Origin: Opitutales bacterium
Lineage (GTDB): Bacteria > Verrucomicrobiota > Verrucomicrobiia > Opitutales > Seribacteraceae
Assembly: GCA_028045305.1 (NCBI GenBank)
Contig: JAOFTV010000019.1
Coordinates: 1 to 40,854, forward strand
Direction: 5' to 3'
Length of the DNA: 40,854 bases
This document shows positions 15,540 to 24,363 of this stretch, in pieces. The position numbers were made by a program, and so were the translations under genes. The notes beneath the pieces were generated by a model. The model was given only the letters and a program-made list of their open reading frames with translations. It was not told where the DNA came from and did no database searches. Numbering within the stretch: the first letter of the stretch is position 1; every line of letters begins with the position of its first letter.

Positions 15540-18500
15540 ATGCGTAATACGATATTTGAGGAAGATCGATTGTTGACCAAAGCGGCGGAAACGCCCCGTG
15601 AAAATAAGCCCCGATTTGACTGGGCGGAAGATTTGGGAGAGAATCGATTTGAAATTCCAAAAGTACGAATTACGGATGGCGCGGGTGACCGTGATTTCCA
15701 CATCGCCGAGGTGGCCGAGGTGATCGGGGAGGCATTGACCGACCTGATGATCTCAAGGGAAGAAAAGGAAATATACACCCCACAGAACCGGGAGCTCGTG
15801 GTGGAGTCCTCCCGGCTCGTCGCCAGCCGCTTGATTGAGCGGTTGGAGCAAGAGGAGGAAGGCGGCGCCCCCCGCCTCTCCTTCGACGACTTGCATAAGT
15901 TGATTGAGAAAGCACTCGTTGAGAACGATGCTTATGATGTCGCTAAAAGTTTGGTCTTTTCAAGGTCTAACCATGGGGGGGGGCAATGGACATTTACCAA
16001 CTAGTGCCCGGGTGGACAGTTCACTCATTCGTTTGATCCGTAGGAGCGGTCAGGTTGTTCCGTGGAATTCTTCAAAAATTGAGGTCGCTATCCGTAAAGC
16101 TTTTCTTTCCTTGCGTTTGGATTCTGAACCTGCGGTTCAAGTATCCGATGCCGTGACTCGACGGGCGGTGGAAACTGGACAGGCATTTATTAATATCGAA
16201 GATGTACAGGACTTTGTTCAGGAAGAATTAATGAAGCACGGCTTCTTTAAGGTTGCCGAATCCTACATTCTTTATCGTGCCCGTCGCCGGGTCGAGCGTG
16301 ATAGCAATGACAACCAACATGAAGTCCGTCAGGACTCCATGATTGTGGTTCAGAAAAAGGATGGTTCCACCTTCTTTTGGGATGGCCTTGATCTGAAGAA
16401 AAGAATCGCATTTGCCACCATTGGTCTTGATCTTTGCCTTTCAGTTGAGCAGATCGAAGAGAGTCTTCGCCGTTCAATCTTTTCCGAAATTACAGAGGAT
16501 GATTTGCGCAAGACTATTATTCTCAATGCCAAGACTTTGATCGAGCGGGATGCTGATTTTGCCAAGTTTGCAGCCCGTATTCTGCTTACTTATCTCTATG
16601 AAGAAGTACTTAATTGGGATGTTGCTCAACATAGCATCGAAGAAATTCGTACTTTTCATGCTAAAGAATTTAAAAATTACATCAAGCGGGGCGTAGAAAT
16701 TAAAAGGTTGGACAAGAAACTGCTCAAATTAGATTTCAACAAACTTGCCCGGGCAATTGATCCATCTGCTGATCTTGATTTTGACTACTTGGGTATTCAG
16801 ACTCTTTACGACCGTTACCTCGTGGTGGATAAAACCGGGGAGACTCCCCGCCGTTTGGAAACACCTCAATTTTTTTGGATGCGTGTATCTATGGGGATTT
16901 TCGCCCATGAAGAAAATCCTGAAGAACAAATTGTGGCTCTCTACAATTTGTACAAAAGTCGGCGATTTTGTTCATCCACTCCCACACTTTTTAATTCTGG
17001 CACTCCTCATTCTCAACTTTCTTCCTGCTACCTTTACAAGGTTGATGATACTATCGAATCTATTATGTACCGGGGAATTGCCGAAAATGCATTTCTATCT
17101 AAATGGGCAGGTGGACTTGGTGGAAGTTGGACATCTGTTCGCGGGACTGGCAGTCATATCGCTGGAACCAATGGCGAGAGCCAGGGGGTTATCCCATTCC
17201 TTAAGATGCACAATGATCAACTTTGCGCCGTCAATCAAGGAGGGAAACGCAAGGGTTCAGGATGTGCCTACCTTGAAACCTGGCACTGTGACATCCTTGA
17301 GTTTTTAGAACTTCGTAAGAACACCGGAGACGATCGTCGCCGAACCCACGACATGAACACTGCAAATTGGATTCCTGATTTGTTCATGAAACGTATGGAG
17401 TCCCGCGAAAATTGGACACTTTTTCGAAGCAACGAAGTTCCTGATTTACACGATTTGTACGGCAAAGCCTTTGAGGAGAAATATGTCGCATACGAAGCAA
17501 GAGTGGAAAAAGGAGAAATTTGGGGACATTCTATCCCGGCCATTGATTTGTGGAAATCAATGCTCAAATTACTCTTTGAAACCGGTCATCCCTGGATCAC
17601 TTTTAAGGACACCTGTAATATCCGCAGTCCGCAGGACCATGTTGGAGTTATCCATAGTTCAAACCTTTGCACAGAAATCACTCTGAATACTGGTGCAGAT
17701 GAAACTGCGGTGTGTAACCTTGGATCGGTGGTTCTTGATTCACACCTCACACCTGAGGGTGAAATCGATTATAATAAATTACGCGACACCATTCGCATCG
17801 CCATCCGGGCATTGGATAATGTAATTGATGTAAATTTTTACCCAACCGAAGCGGCCAAGACATCCAACAGTCGCCACCGACCGATCGGTCTAGGCGTGAT
17901 GGGCTTGCAGAACTCTCTATTCGTAAAGGATGTATCTTTTACATCGGAAGAAGCAGTCGAATTTAATGATGAATTCATGGAAGCAATTTGCTACTATGCA
18001 TACGAGGCATCCAGTGACCTAGCCAATGAGCGAGGTACCTATTCCTCCTATCGTGGATCCAAGTGGGACCGGGGGATTCTTCCGCAAGACACAGTTCAAA
18101 TGCTCGAAGAAGAACGGGGTGAAAAGGTGGATGTCCCTAAGACTTCGAAAATGGATTGGTCAACGGTACGTAAAAAAATTGCCAAGCATGGTATGCGCAA
18201 CAGTAATGTTATCGCGATTGCTCCCACCGCAACCATTTCCAACATCATGGGTTCATCCCCTTGCATCGAACCGACTTATAAAAATATTTTTGTTAAGAGT
18301 AACCTCTCCGGTGACTTCATGGTACTAAATCGTTTCCTTGTTAATGACCTGAAAAAAGAAGGGTTGTGGAACAGGGAAATGTCTGACCAGTTAAAATATT
18401 TTGATGGTGAACTCGGACCTATCGACGGTGTACCCAAGCACATTAAGGAGAAATACCTTACAGCCTTTGATGTATCTTTTGAATATGTTCTTTCCGCTGC

Positions 18501-18807
18501 TGCCCGTCGCCAAAAGTGGATTGATCAGTCTCAATCGGTCAACCTTTTCCTTGGCACTCCTGATCTTAAGAGTCTTTCCCACATGTATAGGGCAGCTTGG
18601 CGTAAGGGTTTGAAGACCACTTACTATTTGCGCACACTTGGTGCTTCTAATATCGAAAAGGCAACTGTAGAACTAAAGAAAGCAAAGCCCTTAGCGGATG
18701 CACCTTCGGATGAACCGTCAGCGAAGAAGGAATTTACCGATGCGGAAAAGAAAGCTTGCAGCATTGAAGCCATGCTCAACGGCGAAGAGTGTGAGGCTTG
18801 CCAATAG
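15540..18807 (+). CDS. nrdA: Ribonucleoside-diphosphate reductase alpha subunit, frame broken in a G run
   Basis: Two overlapping open frames, 15540-16004 and 15904-18807, join into one 1088-residue protein if the run of nine Gs at 15975-15983 is read as eight. The N-terminal part is a degenerate ATP-cone-like region (to about 15960). A typical ATP-cone follows (16018-16290, LIRRSGQVVPWNSSKIEVAI to YILYRARRR), then the usual NrdA N-terminal cone (16345-16610), then the catalytic barrel. Catalytic residues are all present: Cys at 17026, Asn/Cys/Glu at 17662, 17668 and 17674, partner Cys at 17713, the tyrosine pair at 18622-18627, and the C-terminal redox pair CEAC (18790, 18799). Reduces NDPs to dNDPs with NrdB. 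Chlamydial NrdA is similarly long, with several cones. Confidence 0.9.
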
Positions 18808-18840
18808 GTCGGGGTGTATAATCCATAGGCTTTTTAAAAT

Positions 18841-18859
18841 TCAGCACGATCCGTGCTGA
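18841..18859 (+). terminator. Possible terminator hairpin after nrdA
   Basis: TCAGCACG and CGTGCTGA form a perfect 8-base stem with a 3-base loop, 34 bases after the nrdA stop. The sequence after it is T-rich but has no uninterrupted T run, so it may be a weak or factor-assisted terminator. Confidence 0.4.
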
Positions 18860-18922
18860 TCTTACGATTATTCCTTATTTTAAGGCTAACTATTTGTTTT
18901 ATTCAATAACCTCCTTCACAAA

Positions 18923-19474
18923 ATGAATACTGAAGTACGTTTGAACAAACACATGGGGGAAGAGCCACTCTATGGTCCCGATGTTTTTGTCGCTCCAACT
19001 GCCGTTGTCATTGGAGATGTACAAATGGATGAGGGCTCGAGTCTTTGGTATGGTGGTGTTTTGCGTGGGGATATTAATTCCATCAAGATTGGGAAGTTTT
19101 CCAATTTACAGGATGGTGTGATTGGACATCTTGCTGACGATCATCCTTTGGTTGTTGGAAAATATGTAACGGTTGGACACGGAGCAGTCATTCATGCCTG
19201 CCACATCGCAGATGAATGCCTGATTGGAATGAACTCCACCATTTTAGACGGTGCCCGGATTGGGAAACAATCAATAGTGGCTGCGGGCAGTCTCGTGCCT
19301 GCAGGTATGAAGGTCCCCGCAGGTAGTCTGGTCGCCGGGGTGCCGGCGAAGATCAAACGGAAATTATCAGAGGAGGAACGTAAAAAACTAAAGGGGTGGG
19401 CGGAAAAATACCTCGTGGTTGCCAAGGCTCACCGGGAAAAGTTGGGTGCAAGAAGACCTGGTCCCCCCGCCTGA
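18923..19474 (+). CDS. Gamma-carbonic anhydrase-like hexapeptide-repeat protein
   Basis: 183 residues, the size of the YrdA/PaaY/gamma-CA-like group. Left-handed beta-helix hexapeptide repeats run from about residue 20 to 130 (VFVAPTAVVIGDVQMDEGSS, SLWYGGVLRGD, GKYVTVGHGAVIHAC, IGMNSTILDGARIG). Histidines in VIGHL, VGHGAVIH and ACH positions are in the places of the zinc ligands. A C-terminal helix (KLSEEERKKLKGWAEKYLVVAKAHRE) caps the trimer. Carbonic anhydrase activity is known for some members but not all; function here is open. Confidence 0.85.
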   Translation: MNTEVRLNKHMGEEPLYGPDVFVAPTAVVIGDVQMDEGSSLWYGGVLRGDINSIKIGKFSNLQDGVIGHLADDHPLVVGKYVTVGHGAVIHACHIADECLIGMNSTILDGARIGKQSIVAAGSLVPAGMKVPAGSLVAGVPAKIKRKLSEEERKKLKGWAEKYLVVAKAHREKLGARRPGPPA

Positions 19475-19481
19475 TTTTCGC

Positions 19482-19823
19482 TCAGACCTTCTCTGCACTT
19501 TCCATACCGTAACGACGATAAAAATCTTCCAGTGTGGCTAAAAAGTCGGGCAGGGGAAGTGTAGCGGATACCGCCTCTGCACAGCACGAAACATAGGAAA
19601 GAATGGCCATTTCCTCCGCCCGTTTTTCATCCTTTTTCAATAAGCAAAACAAATGTTGTCTGGCGTTTTCCCAATCCTTTTCATCATAGGCATAATTAAG
19701 CATACATTCGTACCAGGCATCACGCTCGTTTGGGGGGAGTTCGGAAATTAAATTCATCTTTTGAAAGTAGGATGGGTGTAGGCCGTCGGAGAGTAAATGA
19801 AAAATCCTCACTTTTTTTTTCAT
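19482..19823 (-). CDS. Small protein of unknown function
   Basis: 113 residues, not recognised. No signal peptide or membrane span; mainly helical, with acidic and aromatic residues (NERDAWYECMLNYAYDEKDWENARQ) that hint at short helical repeats such as TPR-like pairs. AAGAGAA precedes the ATG closely. It is convergent with the gamma-CA gene (7 bases apart) and divergent from the CysJ-like gene, where only 65 bases separate the starts. Moderate confidence that it is a real gene because it fills the space between two clear genes with little overlap. Confidence 0.55.
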   Translation of the reverse strand: MKKKVRIFHLLSDGLHPSYFQKMNLISELPPNERDAWYECMLNYAYDEKDWENARQHLFCLLKKDEKRAEEMAILSYVSCCAEAVSATLPLPDFLATLEDFYRRYGMESAEKV

Positions 19824-19888
19824 TTCTCTTGGATTGTCCGCTCAGGTTTGTCAGAAAGAGTAATTCAATAATTTGCCAACCGTTTATC

Positions 19889-21025
19889 ATGTCTCACTCT
19901 GCTGACTCATCTGCCCCCACCAAGGATAATCCTTACCAGTCTAAACTGCTGGTTAATCGTCTACTCACCGAGGGTTCTGATAAAGAGACCCGTCATTTCG
20001 AACTCTCTCTTGAGGGCAGTTCATTGAGTTATGAACCGGGCGATTCACTGGGAGTCATCCCACAAAACAGTCCGCAGGTGGTGGATGATTTATTAAAAGC
20101 GGTAGGACTAACAGGAGAGGAAAGTGTACAGGTGGCTGAGGCTGGTTTAGCCTTACGGGATTCGCTGACTTTCCGCCTTGCGTGTACCACACTGAGTAAA
20201 ATTCAAATCAAAAAATTCAATGAGTTTGCCAAGTCTGACAAACTTGCCGATTTGCTCCTGCCTGCCAATCGCGATGCTTTTGCAGATTATCTTTGGGGCC
20301 GTGAATTGATTGATTTATTTCTCGAATTTCCACAGCCAGGTATGAGTGCAGATGATTTTGTCGGTTTATTACGTCCGATGCCCCCACGGTTATACTCCAT
20401 TGCTTCGAGCATCAAAGCACATGAGGAACAGGTTCATTTGACCGTGGCGATTGTACGTTACGATACTCACGGACGTAAGCGCGAGGGCGTATGTTCATCT
20501 TACCTTGCAGATCGTGTGGGTGCGAGCATACCCTCCTACTTCCATCCCAATAAAAACTTTAAACTTCCACAGGATGGAAATGTTCCCATCATCATGGTTG
20601 GTCCGGGTACCGGAATTGCTCCCTTTCGTGCCTTTATCGAGGAGCGCCGGGCCCTTGGTTCGACTGGTAAGAATTGGTTGTTTTTTGGAGATCGTTCATC
20701 CAAGACCGATTACCTCTATGGAGAAGAGTGGGAAAAGTATCGCTCGGACGGTTTACTTACTGAACTTGACCTTGCCTGGTCTCGTGATCAGGCGGAGAAG
20801 GAATATGTCCAACACAAAATGTTGGCCAAGGGTGGGGAGTTGTTCGCCTGGTTACAGGATGGAGCCTATTTTTATGTTTGTGGAGACGCGTCTCGGATGG
20901 CTAAGGATGTCGATCTTGCCCTGCGTCAGATCGCTGCGACTGAGGGGAGGATGCCCGAGGAGGATGCGGCCAAGTGGGTCAAGTCCCTGCAAAAAGAGAA
21001 ACGTTACCTGAAGGATGTATACTAA
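19889..21025 (+). CDS. Sulfite reductase alpha-like FAD/NADPH oxidoreductase without flavodoxin domain
   Basis: 378 residues from the ATG at 19889. An in-frame start at 19730 would run through the start of the divergent gene and adds nothing family-like. The protein matches the CysJ/CPR reductase half only: PGDSLGVIPQNSP, the FAD motif RLYSIASS, the isoalloxazine-contacting VCSSYLADR, the NADPH motif GPGTGIAPFRAFIEERR, then FFGDRSSKTDYLYGEEW, YFYVCGDASRMAKDV and the C-terminal RYLKDVY aromatic. It would pass electrons from NADPH through FAD to a separate acceptor, such as a flavodoxin, ferredoxin or the sulfite reductase hemoprotein. None of those is adjacent. Confidence 0.85.
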   Translation: MSHSADSSAPTKDNPYQSKLLVNRLLTEGSDKETRHFELSLEGSSLSYEPGDSLGVIPQNSPQVVDDLLKAVGLTGEESVQVAEAGLALRDSLTFRLACTTLSKIQIKKFNEFAKSDKLADLLLPANRDAFADYLWGRELIDLFLEFPQPGMSADDFVGLLRPMPPRLYSIASSIKAHEEQVHLTVAIVRYDTHGRKREGVCSSYLADRVGASIPSYFHPNKNFKLPQDGNVPIIMVGPGTGIAPFRAFIEERRALGSTGKNWLFFGDRSSKTDYLYGEEWEKYRSDGLLTELDLAWSRDQAEKEYVQHKMLAKGGELFAWLQDGAYFYVCGDASRMAKDVDLALRQIAATEGRMPEEDAAKWVKSLQKEKRYLKDVY

Positions 21026-21115
21026 GTAGGATGGGATTTTTTAAGAGTTTTTGGGGTGGAGATTACCTATGTTTTTTACTCGTAACTCTTGAAATTTTAT
21101 TAAGGTTTGTTTTGT

Positions 21116-22183
21116 TTAACTGGCTACAGATTGGCGGTAGGATTCGACTTCCCAGTTTTCAATAAATTCACGGGCGGAATCCGTCATATATTCAACTCCA
21201 CCAAAGGCTTGGGAAAGTTTGAGGACCTGAGCACCATCCTGAGCAAAGAGTAGGGCAAGTCCGGCATTCTTTACTGTTTTGCCCAGGCCATATATACGGT
21301 CGCCATGAATGACTACCTTGGGGGCAAATCCGTGCTTTGCCCGGTAAGCATCGGCTTGTTCCTGGGTTAGTTCGTCAGAATAAGGAAAGGCTCGTGCATA
21401 GACTAGATGATCAGGGGTGATCGGACCAGGTACACATTCAAAAAACCCAGAGGACTCGATGAACGCAGCATCCTCCCCAAAGATTTCCTGAATTTTAGAC
21501 TCGGCTTCAAGATCTCTCGTGCCTTCAGAGTTTTCAAGGTTTTCGCTGATGCCCAGTTTTTCATATTCCTCTCTGAGCGGATTCATAACGCTTGCATACA
21601 GAGAGCGAATTTCCTCAGCGGTGTCACCGGATACAAATATACCATGATTTTTGAGCATGATAATTTTGGGAATGCGACCGTAATCTTTTTTATACTGATT
21701 AATACGCCCGTGCAATTCCATGCAGAGTGTATAACCGGCATCAATGTACTCTACCCAAAGAGCATCCGGAAAAAGCCTTTTGCTCACCAATTCCCCATCT
21801 TTGGCACAAGTCATACCATTGACCAAAAGGGCGTGGGTATGAACCACAAATTTAGTTTCGAGAATATTGTGGAGAGGGGCTTCTACAGAGGGCCTGCCGG
21901 CATTGTTGAGTACGGCTTCACCCATGAAGTTTTTGACCAGTTCCTCGCGGGCATGCGGTTCTGCAGGAGTTTCGACATCATAGAGTTCATTAACCTTGGC
22001 CCGGTTCAGGGTTACAAAAGTTTCCTCTTTTAGACCGGAGAGGGTGGTGCCTGATGGTTTGACCCATAGGGTTGAGGCATCTTTGTAAGAGGTGTTCCCG
22101 CCTCCACCTTTTACATATTCCGGTGTGCCGAATTCGTGAGATAAATTTGTTATTATACTTAGTTCTTCCATGAGGGATATCAT
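21116..22183 (-). CDS. Class II aldolase (rhamnulose/fuculose-phosphate aldolase type)
   Basis: 355 residues. The aldolase/adducin fold has GGGGNTSYK and WVKPSG near the N-terminus, the Glu-bearing SVEAPLHN, the zinc pair HTHA and the third His in LKNHGIFVSG. About 120 further residues from residue 230 (GPITPDHLVYARAFP, KVVIHGDRIYGLGKTVKNA) match what I recall of the aldolase half of bifunctional rhamnulose-1-phosphate aldolase/lactaldehyde dehydrogenase proteins, but the short-chain dehydrogenase half is absent. It probably cleaves a deoxyketose 1-phosphate to DHAP and lactaldehyde in the cytoplasm. With fucI in the same window, L-fuculose 1-phosphate is a reasonable but unproven substrate. 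Confidence 0.8.
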   Translation of the reverse strand: MISLMEELSIITNLSHEFGTPEYVKGGGGNTSYKDASTLWVKPSGTTLSGLKEETFVTLNRAKVNELYDVETPAEPHAREELVKNFMGEAVLNNAGRPSVEAPLHNILETKFVVHTHALLVNGMTCAKDGELVSKRLFPDALWVEYIDAGYTLCMELHGRINQYKKDYGRIPKIIMLKNHGIFVSGDTAEEIRSLYASVMNPLREEYEKLGISENLENSEGTRDLEAESKIQEIFGEDAAFIESSGFFECVPGPITPDHLVYARAFPYSDELTQEQADAYRAKHGFAPKVVIHGDRIYGLGKTVKNAGLALLFAQDGAQVLKLSQAFGGVEYMTDSAREFIENWEVESYRQSVAS

Positions 22184-22230
22184 CCTATCAAATGCCTACT
22201 GTTGAACGAGCCGAAACTTTTTCACCCTCC

Positions 22231-22259
22231 CTTATAATTTATAATAATTCATTGTCCAA
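22231..22259 (-). promoter_or_regulatory. Possible sigma70 promoter for the aldolase gene
   Basis: On the minus strand, TTGGAC (22259-22254) and TATAAG (22236-22231) are separated by exactly 17 bases and lie about 50 bases upstream of the aldolase start. The same AT-rich block has two TATAAT hexamers on the plus strand (22233 and 22240) that could serve the divergent sulfatase, but these lack a good -35. Confidence 0.4.
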
Positions 22260-22303
22260 AGATTATTCTTTCACTCAACCAACTCCTGATGTAGCAAGAA
22301 TTT

Positions 22304-23740
22304 ATGAAAATCCTTCGTTTTGTTACATATTCTATGTTCTTTTTATTCACCATGATTCAGGCCAAGGATAAAAGGTCCAATGTTCTGTGGATTTATTTAG
22401 AGGATGTGAGCGGTTGGTTCAGTTGCTACGGGGAGTCTCTGATTAAGACGCCGAATATTGATCAATTGGCAAAAGAGGGCATCCGCTTTGACCGTTTTTA
22501 CACACCCGCAGGTGTCTGTTCTGCAACCCGTTCTGCTATTGTCACTGGGATGATGCAGACAAGCATTGGTGCTCATAACCACCGTTCCTGCCGGGCCAAC
22601 TTTAGGGGCAAAAATATGGGGGAGTACGACCAAAATGTATTGGATATTCTTACCATTCCAGAGATTTTCCGTAAACATGGATACTGGACCGCCAACCATT
22701 CGAAGGATGATTATAATTTTGATTGGGATTCTGGTAAGCTCTATGATTATGGCAGGCCAAGCAAACTGAATCCCGATGCCTTTATTTCGGGAAAAATGCT
22801 GAAGGGCAGGGGAGAAAAGCCTTTTTTTGTGCAAATACAATTACACGGAGGGAAGGGGACCACGGTTGGTTACACAGAGATCAAACCAAAAGATGTAAAG
22901 GTTCCCTCGTATTATCCTGATATTGAATCGGTCAGAAGTTCGATTGCCAGGCACTACAATTGTTTACTGAGGACAGACAAGGAAGTCGGTCAGATTGTCC
23001 AATACCTCAAACAAGAGGGGATGTATGAAAATACCCGAATCTTTTTCTTCAGTGATCATGGGATGGAGTTGCATCGCCACAAACAATATCTTTATGAAGG
23101 GGGTATCCATATGCCATTAATCGTATCCGGACCGGGGATTCTATCGGGCGGTGTCAGGAATGATCTGGTCAGCGGTATCGATATCTCAGCGGCTACTCTT
23201 GCGACGGCGGGAATTGAGGTGCCCGGTTATATGGAGGGTAGAGATTTTCTTTCAAAAAACCACAAGCCCCGAGAATTCGTGGTCGCTGCCCGGGACCGCT
23301 GTGATTACACCATCGACCACATTCGGGCAATTGTCACCAAACGGTTCAAGTATTTGAAGAATTACCTGACCGACCGTCCTTACATGCAACCAAGTTACAA
23401 AGACCCCTGGGAAGTCTCAAAGGATTTTCGCCGCTTAATGGCAGAGAGAAAAATGAATGAGGTACAAAAGGTTTTCTTTTCAGATAAGCGTCCAGCTGAG
23501 GAATTATACGATTTGGAACATGATCCTCATGAGATTCACAATCTTGCCACGGATCCCAAATTCAAAGCCGAATTGAATCGTCATCGTAAATTGCTAGCAG
23601 AGTGGATACAGGAAACAGGAGACGAGGGGCAACTGCCGGAATCAGACCTTGGTTTGCTGTCGACCTTAAAAAGATGGGGGGAGAAATGCATTAACCCAGA
23701 ATATGACCGGGTGCGTCACCTTTTAAAATCAAAGAAGTAG
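22304..23740 (+). CDS. Exported sulfatase with CSATR active-site motif
   Basis: 478 residues with a signal peptide (about 1-20). The alkaline phosphatase-like sulfatase fold starts at NVLWIYLEDVSGW (metal ligands Glu33/Asp34 region). The formylglycine site is Cys72 in VCSATRSAIVTG, i.e. C-x-A-x-R instead of the usual C-x-P-x-R. The second metal site is FFFSDHGMELHRHKQYLYEGG. The C-terminal half has the ELYDLEHDPHEIHNLA segment typical of heparan N-sulfatase-like members. It hydrolyses a sulfate ester or sulfamate on a glycan in the periplasm or outside. It is divergent from the aldolase gene. Confidence 0.9.
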   Translation: MKILRFVTYSMFFLFTMIQAKDKRSNVLWIYLEDVSGWFSCYGESLIKTPNIDQLAKEGIRFDRFYTPAGVCSATRSAIVTGMMQTSIGAHNHRSCRANFRGKNMGEYDQNVLDILTIPEIFRKHGYWTANHSKDDYNFDWDSGKLYDYGRPSKLNPDAFISGKMLKGRGEKPFFVQIQLHGGKGTTVGYTEIKPKDVKVPSYYPDIESVRSSIARHYNCLLRTDKEVGQIVQYLKQEGMYENTRIFFFSDHGMELHRHKQYLYEGGIHMPLIVSGPGILSGGVRNDLVSGIDISAATLATAGIEVPGYMEGRDFLSKNHKPREFVVAARDRCDYTIDHIRAIVTKRFKYLKNYLTDRPYMQPSYKDPWEVSKDFRRLMAERKMNEVQKVFFSDKRPAEELYDLEHDPHEIHNLATDPKFKAELNRHRKLLAEWIQETGDEGQLPESDLGLLSTLKRWGEKCINPEYDRVRHLLKSKK

Positions 23741-23752
23741 TAGCTTGATTAG

Positions 23753-23777
23753 AACTTTCTCTCTGAGAAGTTTTTTA
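23753..23777 (+). terminator. Probable rho-independent terminator after the sulfatase
   Basis: AACTT-T-CTC pairs with GAG-AAGTT (8 base pairs with one bulged T, loop TCT), followed by a T-rich run, 13 bases after the stop at 23740. Confidence 0.5.
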
Positions 23778-23931
23778 ATTATACCTTTCCTCTATCTCTT
23801 CCCCCCTTGCCTTAATTCCTGTTATTGTAAATTTTTTAGAAGCTTAGATTCCCGATGTTGTTTTAAGGTTTTGCGGATACAGTTTATGAAATATATTATC
23901 TTTAGACATGAATAACTTTAATAATTAGCTA

Positions 23932-23960
23932 TTGACTGTATCTGTATTAGCTGTTCTGAT
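23932..23960 (+). promoter_or_regulatory. Possible sigma70 promoter for the twin small-protein unit
   Basis: TTGACT (23932-23937) and TCTGAT (23955-23960) are separated by 17 bases, with a further TTATAA directly downstream. It is about 100 bases upstream of the first small gene at 24062. Confidence 0.4.
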
Positions 23961-24061
23961 TTATAAAGGTGATGTCAAGGATGGTGGATGCTCTTAATAG
24001 ATTTCGGCTTGCCCGAAAGGGGGCTCCCTTGGCTCTGAAACTCAACAGAGAGGGAAAATAA

Positions 24062-24295
24062 ATGAAAGATATGATCTCGCAGTTGCATGAGTGGATCAAG
24101 CTCGTGTCACAAGTAGGAATCGGCTTGATTGCATTAGGTGTAATCGTAGAAATCGTTTTCGGGACCGGGGCGATCTTCGGGGGAAGCGTCATCGCGAACA
24201 TTACACAAATTGTAAACCAGATAGGCGGTCAGAATGGATTCGTCGGTTTGATTGCGATCTTGTTGATCTTAGCAATTTTTCAGCGAAGTAAGTGA
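24062..24295 (+). CDS. Twin small two-span membrane protein A
   Basis: 77 residues, family not recognised. An amphipathic N-terminus (1-16) is followed by a hydrophobic, Gly-rich span (about 17-34, ending VFGTG at 32-36), a central loop with NITQIVN (46-52), a second span (about 59-73) and a short basic end (QRSK). There is no signal peptidase site. AGAGAGGGA sits at a good distance before the ATG. The next gene encodes a paralog of exactly the same length with VFGTG and NIT..VN in the same places. The layout resembles small pore-forming or pilin-like hairpin proteins, but no such function can be claimed. Confidence 0.7.
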   Translation: MKDMISQLHEWIKLVSQVGIGLIALGVIVEIVFGTGAIFGGSVIANITQIVNQIGGQNGFVGLIAILLILAIFQRSK

Positions 24296-24363
24296 AGTTT
24301 TGCTTCCTTTACAGACCTGAAAATATTGAAACAAACCTAACCTAAAAGTGGGGAGATAAAATC

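Larger units (their letters stand above)
23741..24061. other. Gap with terminator and promoter candidates
   Basis: No gene is supported here. It contains the hairpin terminator after the sulfatase (23753-23777), a promoter candidate at 23932-23960, a small leader hairpin (AAGGG/CCCTT at 24017-24030) and a good ribosome-binding site, AGAGAGGGA, ahead of the ATG at 24062. Confidence 0.6.

Noticed and set aside
16745-17308. 187-codon plus-strand frame inside nrdA
   Set aside because: Lies in another frame of the catalytic domain, whose own frame has all conserved residues.
20451-21011. 186-codon frame within the CysJ-like gene
   Set aside because: Out-of-frame reading of a conserved NADPH domain.
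21407-22033. 208-codon plus-strand frame opposite the aldolase
   Set aside because: Antisense to a clearly conserved aldolase; composition follows from that gene.
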